From a virus, in the IMG/VR virus record IMGVR_UViG_3300042010_000067, positions 1-47,120 of that record: DNA of 47,120 bases; one strand, given 5' to 3'. Below the pieces are notes generated by a model, which was given only the letters and a program-made list of their open reading frames with translations, was not told the DNA's origin and made no database searches. Of this stretch, positions 7,254 to 12,727 are shown one piece after another (position 1 is the stretch's first letter; every line of letters starts with the position of its first letter). Both the position numbers and the translations under genes were made by a program.

Positions 7254-7564
7254 TGTCCTTCTCCTTTCCAGTCATGGCAGTACCACCCGTTCGCCGGGCT
7301 GGCGCTGCCTTTGCGGTGTGGGGCGCCGTAGATTTCCCAAGGGAAACCCGAGCAGTAACACCCCAATTGTTTATGCTCTTTTCGCATGCGATACAGGTCC
7401 ACCTTGTACGTGCCGCCGCAGTCACAGTGGACCTCGGGTTCTATGCCCTTGGCTCGCGACTCCTGGCAGGCTTTGCACTTGCAGCCGTTGCGCATGTACT
7501 CTGGTGGCTGTGTAAGCGTTCTGCGGCCGGCACAGCGCCGGCACCTGCACGGGAAGCGGTTCAT
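7250..7564 (-). CDS. Cys-rich zinc-binding phage protein
   Basis: A protein of 104 residues starting MNRFPCRCRRCAGRRTL. It has five CxC or CxxC pairs (CRCRRC, CKCKAC, CDCGG, CYC), likely two or more zinc sites. The later GAPHRKGS pattern followed by C and W residues is seen in small phage proteins of this type. The start at 7564 overlaps the 46-residue gene by ATGA; an ATG at 7618 lies inside that gene. It may bind DNA, RNA or a host protein. Confidence 0.75.
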   Translation of the reverse strand: MNRFPCRCRRCAGRRTLTQPPEYMRNGCKCKACQESRAKGIEPEVHCDCGGTYKVDLYRMRKEHKQLGCYCSGFPWEIYGAPHRKGSASPANGWYCHDWKGEGQ

Positions 7565-7701
7565 GCGCCGACGTAGCTCGAGTAAAGGAGGAATGCCATC
7601 ATTCCTAACCCTGCCCACGGGGCAATCTTGTACCCCTCCTTAAACCAGTCGATAGCGCAGCACAACCACATAGCTGCGAGGAAGGCGCATAGCTGGCTCA
7701 T
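7561..7701 (-). CDS. Small membrane protein, two segments
   Basis: A protein of 46 residues. Residues about 3-18 (QLCAFLAAMWLCCAI) and 28-46 (APWAGLGMMAFLLYSSY) form two probable membrane helices joined by a short basic loop. Both ends overlap neighbouring genes by ATGA. Function unknown. Confidence 0.6.
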   Translation of the reverse strand: MSQLCAFLAAMWLCCAIDWFKEGYKIAPWAGLGMMAFLLYSSYVGA

Positions 7702-7913
7702 CGTCCGGCCCTCAGATCGGCAAGTTTGCGCGTCAAGTCGAGCGAAGCGCGCTTGGCGGCCGAGTGTTCAGCCACGTCGCTCCAGTGACCTGTTTCGATA
7801 AAGCGCTCATGGCCGAGGTTCTTCGATTTACGGCTTTGACGAAGTTTCTCGAGGGCTTTCTTGGTGTGCATGATTTCGATCAGCGCCTCGTCAATCGTTT
7901 GGTCTTTAATCAC
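7698..7913 (-). CDS. Small helical protein
   Basis: A protein of 71 residues starting with GTG, preceded by GGAGAAGG. It is predicted helical and rich in Lys and Arg (EALIEIMHTKKALEKLRQSRK). It overlaps the CsrA-like gene by 8 bases and the membrane protein gene by ATGA, so its translation is linked to both. No family recognised. Confidence 0.65.
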   Translation of the reverse strand: MIKDQTIDEALIEIMHTKKALEKLRQSRKSKNLGHERFIETGHWSDVAEHSAAKRASLDLTRKLADLRAGR

Positions 7914-8196
7914 TTTCCTTCTCCTTTATCAGTTCTGTACGCAAGATGTGAACATCGCGTGGTGCGGTGAAATTGAGCTTTGCGTGGCCTTTGGCGAGGT
8001 CTACAACCTGGACGCTGATCCCTTCGGCAATTTGCAGGGAGTCACGGAACCGGACGCGTTCCACCTGGAGCGTGGACAAGATCCGCATTTTGCAGAACCC
8101 GCCGCACACATCGAGGATGTCAACGTATTCTGCTACGCCGTCGATGATCAGCCGCACCGCTTGGCCGGCTTTGCGTGTCAATACGAGATTGGTCAT
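7906..8196 (-). CDS. CsrA/RsmA-like RNA-binding protein
   Basis: A protein of 96 residues. The N-terminus LVLTRKAGQAVRLI aligns with the first strand of CsrA (LILTRRVGE), and the C-terminus AKLNFTAPRDVHILRTEL aligns with the last strand and its VNAPKEVAVHREEI sequence. The RNA-contacting residues corresponding to CsrA L4, R6 and R44 are present. Between them lies an insertion of roughly 38 residues, so it is longer than the usual 60-65 residues. CsrA/RsmA dimers bind GGA in mRNA leaders and block translation. Here it may reprogram host or phage mRNAs, or compete for host RsmY/Z-type RNAs. Start and stop overlap neighbours. Confidence 0.75.
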   Translation of the reverse strand: MTNLVLTRKAGQAVRLIIDGVAEYVDILDVCGGFCKMRILSTLQVERVRFRDSLQIAEGISVQVVDLAKGHAKLNFTAPRDVHILRTELIKEKESD

Positions 8197-8591
8197 ACGT
8201 CTTCCTCGACGATTTCGAATTTGCGGTAACCGAGCTTGTAGGCCCTAACGGCGATCGCTCTAGAGATATCGAGGTCTCGGACGATTTCATCTACCGTACG
8301 GGTGCGGTCTGTTTTGCGTGCGGGCGCTGCCTTCCCGCCTTTCCAAGCATCTTCAGTGATGCGCGCGGTGTCCCAGTCATCTGCAAGCTCAGCGATGAAA
8401 TCACCCTTTGTACCGAAGTCCCATTCGCGAGACTGCCAAACACCTTCACTGCCAAGCAAAGCGACTTCTACCGGCGCCGCGTCATGGCCCGCGAATTTTA
8501 CTGTCGTACCGCCCGACTGATCTTGCACGGCAAAGGCCGCACCTTTAGGCCAGGTCTTCAGATCACGTTTCAAAATATCTAACAGTTTCAT
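8193..8591 (-). CDS. Conserved phage protein, WP-G/VQD family
   Basis: A protein of 132 residues starting MKLLDILKRDLKTWPKGAA. The opening (L..L...L..WP.GA....QD..G) and a later ITEDAW are typical of a family found next to HNH and methylase genes in many phages. The C-terminal 40 residues (TVDEIVRDLDISRAIAVRAY) look like a helix-turn-helix. ATGA overlaps on both sides. Function unknown. Confidence 0.75.
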   Translation of the reverse strand: MKLLDILKRDLKTWPKGAAFAVQDQSGGTTVKFAGHDAAPVEVALLGSEGVWQSREWDFGTKGDFIAELADDWDTARITEDAWKGGKAAPARKTDRTRTVDEIVRDLDISRAIAVRAYKLGYRKFEIVEEDV

Positions 8592-8770
8592 TTCGCAATC
8601 ACCCTTTCAATTATCAAATCGGTTTCGTAGATAGTGGCGTGCATATCCATCTGTCGTTTCGCCTCTTTAACTCCGGCGCAAACGTCTATCTCGTTCAACG
8701 CGTATCCGGTCTGCGTGATCCAGTGCCCTGGGCGCCACGGCGCTAAGTCTGATACTGGCGGCTGAAGCAT
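8588..8770 (-). CDS. Small unknown protein
   Basis: A protein of 60 residues (MLQPPVSDLAPWRPGHW...). A strong GGAGG, which overlaps the stop region of the 22-residue gene upstream, lies 6 bases before the ATG. The stop overlaps the next gene by ATGA. No domain recognised. Confidence 0.65.
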   Translation of the reverse strand: MLQPPVSDLAPWRPGHWITQTGYALNEIDVCAGVKEAKRQMDMHATIYETDLIIERVIAK

Positions 8771-8780
8771 GGCGCACCTC

Positions 8781-8849
8781 CTAGGAGAAATAGAACGCGA
8801 TGAGCATCAAGGCAACGATGGTCAGGAACATGAAGTCGGCGTCGTCCAT
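8781..8849 (-). CDS. Microprotein, 22 residues, single membrane segment
   Basis: The protein starts MDDADFMFLTIVALMLIA and ends FYFS: an acidic N-terminus and one membrane helix. GGAG lies 7 bases before the ATG, and the ATG follows the stop of the gene upstream by one base. These signals support real translation despite its size. Confidence 0.55.
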   Translation of the reverse strand: MDDADFMFLTIVALMLIAFYFS

Positions 8850-8850
8850 G

Positions 8851-9060
8851 CTAGGTCTCCTGCTTTTGGATCAGCGCGTTGACAGCTAAGCGGATAGACA
8901 TTCCATTTAGGCGGCTATACAGGTCGGAGTCGTAGCATTCGCCATTCGCTATAATGCACATGCCGTCTGTGCTCTCTCGAACTTCAATACCTAAGCGTTC
9001 GCACGCTTCCAGCGACTCGGCCAGGGTCAGTAACGCTTCAGCCTGTGCGCGGATGATCAT
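8851..9060 (-). CDS. Small unknown protein
   Basis: A protein of 69 residues (MIIRAQAEALLTLAESLEA...). It is helical at both ends with a short strand-like centre (GMCIIANGECYD). The start overlaps the preceding gene by ATGA. No family recognised. Confidence 0.65.
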   Translation of the reverse strand: MIIRAQAEALLTLAESLEACERLGIEVRESTDGMCIIANGECYDSDLYSRLNGMSIRLAVNALIQKQET

Positions 9061-9371
9061 GGTCGTTCTCCCGGGCGTAGCAGAGCTGCTATCTGTTCTT
9101 GGTAGTGCTGAAAGCTCTGCGCCATGTCTTCAGGGGTAGCGATGCAGGAGCACACCAACCAGTTCTTGATATCTGTCAGTAGAGCGAACATTTCCGGAGC
9201 GGATTTTATTAGCTGCATATTTGCTAAGCCCTCCTCCCCCATAGGCGTTACTTTGCAGATTTCTTTGGCGGCGAATTCAGAACCCGTGCCGTAAAAGCAA
9301 TCAATAATGTGGGGTGCTTTTGGGTCTGCGGAAGTAAGGCAGCACCACTTTCCTTTGGAATGATCGTTCAC
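9057..9371 (-). CDS. Phage protein with LIKSAPEMF motif
   Basis: A protein of 104 residues with a GTG start. AGGAG is positioned 9 bases upstream, and the GTGA overlaps the stop of the 56-residue gene; ATG codons further upstream lie in that gene. LANMQLIKSAPEMFALL in the centre recalls the NARLIKAAP motif of the protein at 6930-7253, so the two may share a fold. It has four Cys residues. Function unknown. Confidence 0.65.
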   Translation of the reverse strand: MNDHSKGKWCCLTSADPKAPHIIDCFYGTGSEFAAKEICKVTPMGEEGLANMQLIKSAPEMFALLTDIKNWLVCSCIATPEDMAQSFQHYQEQIAALLRPGERP

Positions 9372-9538
9372 GGCTTGCGTACTCCTAGAAGTTGTTCGGG
9401 GACGACGCGCATGGTGGTAGGCCCTACGGCCACGTCGTAGCTCTTCGTACCGACCTTCACGACACGCGCCAGGCACTTGTGGTATGCGTTCTGCGTGTCG
9501 TTAATGCGGACAGTCTGATTGGGTTTGAAGCGGTTCAT
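9368..9538 (-). CDS. Small beta-rich protein
   Basis: A protein of 56 residues starting MNRFKPNQTVRINDTQNAY and ending EQLLGVRKP. The alternating hydrophobic pattern (ARVVKVGTKSYDVAVG) suggests a small beta-barrel. It links the zinc-ribbon gene upstream (ATGA) and the GTG-start gene downstream (GTGA). Possibly nucleic-acid binding. Confidence 0.65.
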   Translation of the reverse strand: MNRFKPNQTVRINDTQNAYHKCLARVVKVGTKSYDVAVGPTTMRVVPEQLLGVRKP

Positions 9539-9765
9539 ACGCCATTCACACCGGCGGCATGAGCTGCGGCGATAACCTCTTCCGTGCGCTCTTCGCCAGC
9601 GCGATTCAGACCGCAGGCTTTGCAGTGCATGGCCGGGATAACGCGGTTGTGGTAATGGCCGTCGTCGTAGCCCGTGGTCAGTTTGCTTTCAGCGTTGCAA
9701 TGCTCGCAAACCATGTCGGCGCTGAAGTCGCGACCGCGGATTGAAAAAGCTTTCTGGATTCTCAT
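9535..9765 (-). CDS. Zinc-ribbon protein
   Basis: A protein of 76 residues. The pairs CEHC (residues 20-23) and CKAC (about 48-51), separated by a His-containing loop, form a typical zinc ribbon. The leader AGGAGAAGGGCAAA directly precedes the ATG. It is the first gene after promoter 9800-9828. Small zinc-ribbon proteins are common in phage early regions and may bind nucleic acids. Confidence 0.75.
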   Translation of the reverse strand: MRIQKAFSIRGRDFSADMVCEHCNAESKLTTGYDDGHYHNRVIPAMHCKACGLNRAGEERTEEVIAAAHAAGVNGV

Positions 9766-9799
9766 TTTGCCCTTCTCCTATCTGCATTTGTGTGACGCC

Positions 9800-9828
9800 A
9801 CTATACAACACGAAACTTGCGATTGCTT
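9800..9828 (-). promoter_or_regulatory. Leftward promoter candidate
   Basis: On the minus strand TATAGT (9800-9805) is a good -10 box. The matching -35 position (9823-9828) reads AAGCAA and is weak. GCAAG seven bases before TTGTATAGT copies the arrangement at the 3.6 and 12.05 kb promoters, suggesting a shared regulator or activator site. Confidence 0.55.
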
Positions 9829-9858
9829 GTAGGTCCGACGAACGGTTAGGGTTTCGGC

Positions 9859-10239
9859 CTATGCCGTTCCTTGGAAATCGTCCGGGTGCATACCGTAGAG
9901 CGTTGCCATAGGCGCCCGTAGAAGCTCTTGCAAGGTTTCCAGCTTCTCTTCCAGTTGCGCGATACGCGCATCTTTTACATTTAGCTCAGGGTTATCGTGC
10001 GAAGCTTGGGCCAGTTCGTAGGTAGCGTCTGTGACGTAGCCCAATTCGCCGAAACCGGAAAGGCTGTACCCGATCAATTGAGCGAACTGCTCCCGGTCTT
10101 CCCTGCTGAATTCGAGGCAGGCCAGTTTGTTAAGGTCGAGGCCTCCATTATCAAGCAGGTGACGAACGATCTTGTTTTCCTTGAAGCGCAGTGTGCCGCG
10201 GTCGTCCAGTTCTAGGGGTTGAATAGGATGCTTACTCAT
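9859..10239 (-). CDS. Conserved phage protein, unknown
   Basis: A protein of 126 residues starting MSKHPIQPLELDDRGTLRF. AGGAG lies about 10 bases before this ATG, and the ATGA overlap with the 52-residue zinc-ribbon gene supports it over an ATG at 10317. RFKENKIVRHLLDNGGLDLN followed by QFAQLIGYSLSGFGEL is the signature of a family found across many siphoviruses, usually near replication genes. A C-terminal coiled coil (ARIAQLEEKLETLQELL) follows. Function unknown. Confidence 0.8.
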   Translation of the reverse strand: MSKHPIQPLELDDRGTLRFKENKIVRHLLDNGGLDLNKLACLEFSREDREQFAQLIGYSLSGFGELGYVTDATYELAQASHDNPELNVKDARIAQLEEKLETLQELLRAPMATLYGMHPDDFQGTA

Positions 10240-10394
10240 TTCTTCCGATCTCCTCTCGAGGTATTGATCAAAGGCTTCTGGCCGTCCTTCAACGGCCAGG
10301 GTGATTCCGTATGGCAATCCGGGCAGTGAATAATGCGCAGGCTACTCATGCGTATCACGTCCGGGTTACCGCACTTGGGGCATAGGAGAGTCAT
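10236..10394 (-). CDS. Small zinc-ribbon protein, 52 residues
   Basis: The protein starts MTLLCPKCGNPDVIRM. CPKC and CPDC lie 19 residues apart, a minimal zinc ribbon. The ATG shares one base with the stop of the gene upstream (TAATG), and the stop overlaps the next gene by ATGA. Confidence 0.65.
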   Translation of the reverse strand: MTLLCPKCGNPDVIRMSSLRIIHCPDCHTESPWPLKDGQKPLINTSRGDRKK

Positions 10395-10804
10395 TAACCT
10401 GCGTCCTTCAGTTCACTCCACTGATAGCGGTGCGGCAGGTATTCGTTGTAGTAGCCTTCGCCCGGCCAGTGGATATCACCGCCATAATAGCCATTCGACT
10501 CGTTGCGATAGTCGATCACCATATCGCCTTTGTCTGTGCTGACCTTAGAGCCGTAGAACTGGACGAATTCGTAACCGTCTTCGTTCCAAACGCCATCCTT
10601 GTTAAGTTCCAAGTTCTCCACCGCGGTGATTGTGAATGGAAAGCCGAGAGCGGGAAGCTCTACAGCTTCTACCCATGATGTTGAGCAGCAGTCGCCGTCG
10701 ACGATAGCCATAAGCTGACCGCCGCCTTCCACTTCGAACAGTAGAGCGTCTTTCTCTGCGGAGATCTTCATCCCGACGATAGTTTTTCCGATTAGTTTGT
10801 TCAC
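10394..10804 (-). CDS. Phage protein with GDCCS motif (DUF7448-like)
   Basis: A protein of 136 residues with a GTG start (overlapping the stop of the preceding 41-residue gene as GTGA). LIGKTIVGMKIS at the start, then LMAIVDGDCCSTSWVEAVE, resembles the DUF7448 family, in which a GDCCS-x2-W core is conserved. It is mainly beta-strand by pattern. The family assignment is from memory of the motif; the biochemical role is unknown. Confidence 0.7.
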   Translation of the reverse strand: MNKLIGKTIVGMKISAEKDALLFEVEGGGQLMAIVDGDCCSTSWVEAVELPALGFPFTITAVENLELNKDGVWNEDGYEFVQFYGSKVSTDKGDMVIDYRNESNGYYGGDIHWPGEGYYNEYLPHRYQWSELKDAG

Positions 10805-10926
10805 GCTATAAATCCTCCCGGCATGGTTTTCACAACACGTTGCGCCGCAGCCTCATGCATCTGGCCTTTGGCGCAGTCGCTGGTGTTGACTTTTGACATC
10901 TTGGGTTTAGCTGGGCGCTTTTTCAT
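10801..10926 (-). CDS. Small basic protein, 41 residues
   Basis: The protein starts MKKRPAKPKMSKVNTSD, a strongly basic N-terminus. GAGG lies 6 bases before the ATG. Its stop overlaps the GTG start of the GDCCS gene. It may be a nucleic-acid-binding peptide or mainly serve translational coupling. Confidence 0.5.
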   Translation of the reverse strand: MKKRPAKPKMSKVNTSDCAKGQMHEAAAQRVVKTMPGGFIA

Positions 10927-10933
10927 TTCAACC

Positions 10934-11374
10934 TCAACTGTTGGCGATTACCGGAGTCTCGCAGTTTTCCAAAGCCCAAGCTGTCCAGTATTGCAGCCAG
11001 GTTAAGCGGCATAGGGTTCCGCCGGCCGGGGTATCGAAATTCGTTTCAGTACCGGGGTGAAGCTCTTGGTACTGCTTCAGCGCGAGATCAATCCTCGCTT
11101 TCAGATCCGGCGTAACGAGGCGAAGGCCAGGGTGGCCGCCGATCAGGTGCCCGCTGTCGTAAAAGAAGATGTCGTACAGTCCAGCGTTCTGCAGGAAGTC
11201 GCTCCAAGATGAATAGCTAGGCCGCCGCTGGTTCTCATGGTCGGTAGGTTCGCCGAACGCTGGCGCGTTGTCGTGGTGAACGCCTTCTGCACCGAAGTTG
11301 ATACAGGTGCAATCCAAACCGTCTTCCGGCTCTTTGCGGATCTCGAGTTGGCCGATCGTAATTGTGTATCCCAT
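10934..11374 (-). CDS. Unknown early protein
   Basis: A protein of 146 residues starting MGYTITIGQLEIRKEPED. The ATG lies one base after the lipoprotein stop (TGA-A-ATG), so reinitiation is likely; an ATG at 11389 lies inside the lipoprotein gene. The sequence carries HHDNAPAFGEPTDHENQRRPSYSSW and a C-terminal TWLQYWTAWALEN, and looks like a small globular domain of a phage family seen in the early regions of Pseudomonas and related phages. Function unknown. Confidence 0.7.
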   Translation of the reverse strand: MGYTITIGQLEIRKEPEDGLDCTCINFGAEGVHHDNAPAFGEPTDHENQRRPSYSSWSDFLQNAGLYDIFFYDSGHLIGGHPGLRLVTPDLKARIDLALKQYQELHPGTETNFDTPAGGTLCRLTWLQYWTAWALENCETPVIANS

Positions 11375-11375
11375 T

Positions 11376-11750
11376 TCAGTAAGTCCCATTCACGTTATCA
11401 GGAAGCGAAAACATATCGCCGGTTGCTGGGTCGACCATAAGGCCCGACACCACGCTTATGCAAAAGCCGACCCAGTACCATGGCGTTACGTGCGAGTCGA
11501 GTTCCACGGTCGGGCCTTTGTCGTAGGCAACCTGATATGTCTGCCCGTCGAAGAAACCCGCTGCTGCGTCCAGGTTAACTTTAGCCGGCGTGACGCCTGT
11601 CGCGACGCGCTTGCCATCTTCGTCGGTAATGCTGAAGTGCTGACCGCTTGGCTCGGACGTGACCTGCACGTCGGTCATACGGTCGTTCATGATGGTCGAG
11701 CACCCGGAGAGGGTTGTGATCAGCGCGAGTGAGGCTAGAAGGCGTTTCAT
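11376..11750 (-). CDS. Phage lipoprotein
   Basis: A protein of 124 residues. The signal MKRLLASLALITTLSGC ends in the lipobox LSGC with the lipidated Cys at residue 17. The body resembles a PEGA-like beta domain (VTSEPSGQHFSITDEDG, then GVTPAKVNL). A hydrophobic segment near residues 93-107 (WYWVGFCISVVSGLM) may be a second membrane contact. Early-expressed phage lipoproteins often block superinfection at the cell envelope; that role is inference here. It is the second gene of the leftward unit. Confidence 0.75.
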   Translation of the reverse strand: MKRLLASLALITTLSGCSTIMNDRMTDVQVTSEPSGQHFSITDEDGKRVATGVTPAKVNLDAAAGFFDGQTYQVAYDKGPTVELDSHVTPWYWVGFCISVVSGLMVDPATGDMFSLPDNVNGTY

Positions 11751-12010
11751 GGTTGGTTCACCAGTTTGCTCAACACGAAGAGTTCGAATTCAGGCAGTTT
11801 GAAGGTTCCGAACTGTGTACCTTCAAAAACGGAACCATCGTCGAGTATGAGATCCCAATGTTGGTCACGCAGGCAGAATTTTCCGATCTGCTCGCCGCGC
11901 TTCGTCAAATAGCCCGAACTATCTACCCGGTACAAAGGCACGCTTTCCCCGAGCAAGGTGTAGCTGAAAGAATCGTCGGATGTATCAAGATCCTGCTTCA
12001 GGTATTTCAT
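11747..12010 (-). CDS. First gene of leftward early unit, unknown
   Basis: A protein of 87 residues (MKYLKQDLDTSDDSFSY...). It is acidic and probably beta-rich. AGGGACAAG precedes the ATG within a leader that starts at promoter 12044-12072. The stop overlaps the lipoprotein gene by ATGA. As the first early gene it may act on host functions; no family recognised. Confidence 0.7.
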   Translation of the reverse strand: MKYLKQDLDTSDDSFSYTLLGESVPLYRVDSSGYLTKRGEQIGKFCLRDQHWDLILDDGSVFEGTQFGTFKLPEFELFVLSKLVNQP

Positions 12011-12043
12011 TTCTTGTCCCTGCTGTTTGGTTTCGATGGGCCA

Positions 12044-12072
12044 ATACTACAAGCCCTTTCTTGCACTGTCTA
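12044..12072 (-). promoter_or_regulatory. Main leftward early promoter
   Basis: On the minus strand TAGACA (12067-12072) and TAGTAT (12044-12049) are 17 bases apart. The spacer contains one copy of the repeat at 12057-12067, so a repressor bound there would block it. Downstream bases 12023-12037 repeat those after the 3.6 kb promoter. Confidence 0.65.
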
Positions 12073-12103
12073 GCGATTTCGACAAACGGTAGTTTCTTGC
12101 ACT
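12057..12103. repeat. Two operator-like direct repeats between divergent promoters
   Basis: TTTCTTGCACT occurs at 12057-12067 and 12093-12103. The first copy fills the spacer of the leftward promoter, and the second abuts the -10 box of the rightward promoter. This placement fits an operator pair for the Cro/YdaS-like protein encoded at 12161. Confidence 0.6.
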
Positions 12104-12108
12104 ATCTT
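12079..12108 (+). promoter_or_regulatory. Rightward promoter candidate
   Basis: TCGACA (12079-12084) and TATCTT (12103-12108) are separated by 18 bases and lie about 50 bases before the start of the Cro-like gene. The pair is imperfect, but no better one lies in the gap. Confidence 0.5.
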
Positions 12109-12160
12109 GCTTAATGCCGTACCCTGCGGCGACATACCCCACAAATACGCAGGATTACCC

Positions 12161-12475
12161 ATGAGCAACAAACTGAAAGCACTGACTCAACGCGCTATCT
12201 CCAATGGTGCCAGCGGCCACATGTTGAACCGCCTGGCCGAAGCCAAGGAGTACAGCGGTATCCTTGACGCAGTAGTCACCGCCGGCAGCCTGTCCGCGCT
12301 CGCCAATAGCCTTGGCGTGTCGTTCCAGGCTGTCCAGCAGTGGGTATCGCAAGGCTACGTGCCTACCTCACGCATCCCTGAAATTGAATCGCTGTATGGC
12401 GTTCCGCGCGCCGATTTGATGAATCCGAAGTACGCTGAAATCCTGGCCGCTCCGACTTTCGCCGCTGACGTTTAA
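12161..12475 (+). CDS. Cro/YdaS-like helix-turn-helix regulator
   Basis: A protein of 104 residues. AGGA lies 6-7 bases before the ATG at 12161; an ATG at 12107 would overlap the promoter. Residues about 42-70 (GSLSALANSLGVSFQAVQQW) form a helix-turn-helix like YdaS and Cro proteins, followed by RIPEIESLYGVPRADLMNP, which is typical of that family. It is the first rightward gene and probably represses one or both divergent promoters. No CI-type partner or integrase was found, which favours a lytic lifestyle with a Cro-type switch. Confidence 0.82.
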   Translation: MSNKLKALTQRAISNGASGHMLNRLAEAKEYSGILDAVVTAGSLSALANSLGVSFQAVQQWVSQGYVPTSRIPEIESLYGVPRADLMNPKYAEILAAPTFAADV

Positions 12476-12485
12476 GGAGACCGCT

Positions 12486-12704
12486 ATGTCCGATAAAAGA
12501 ACAGACGCGGAAATGGAAGCGCTTGACCGGTTCGCCGGCATCACTCTTGCCTATCTCCTAAAGGAAACACCGCTCGGCTATATGCTCGCGGAAGAATCAA
12601 TCCTTATCGATAAGGTGAAGGCGAAATACGCGGGCTTAGCATACGACATGGCCGAAGCGATGTTGAACGAGCGCCTATTCCGGGACGAAATTGATGTCGA
12701 TTAA
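12486..12704 (+). CDS. Small acidic protein
   Basis: A protein of 72 residues (MSDKRTDAEMEALDRFAG...) with GGAG before the ATG. It is helical and acidic. It lies between the regulator and the primase-helicase, with 24 bases to the latter. It may be a helicase loader or replication accessory protein, but no motif proves this. Confidence 0.7.
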   Translation: MSDKRTDAEMEALDRFAGITLAYLLKETPLGYMLAEESILIDKVKAKYAGLAYDMAEAMLNERLFRDEIDVD

Positions 12705-12727
12705 CGCTCTCCTTCACGGGGTTTCAA

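Noticed and set aside
12107-12160. Upstream start for the Cro-like protein
   Set aside because: It would overlap the -10 box and lacks a ribosome binding site; the ATG at 12161 has AGGA upstream.
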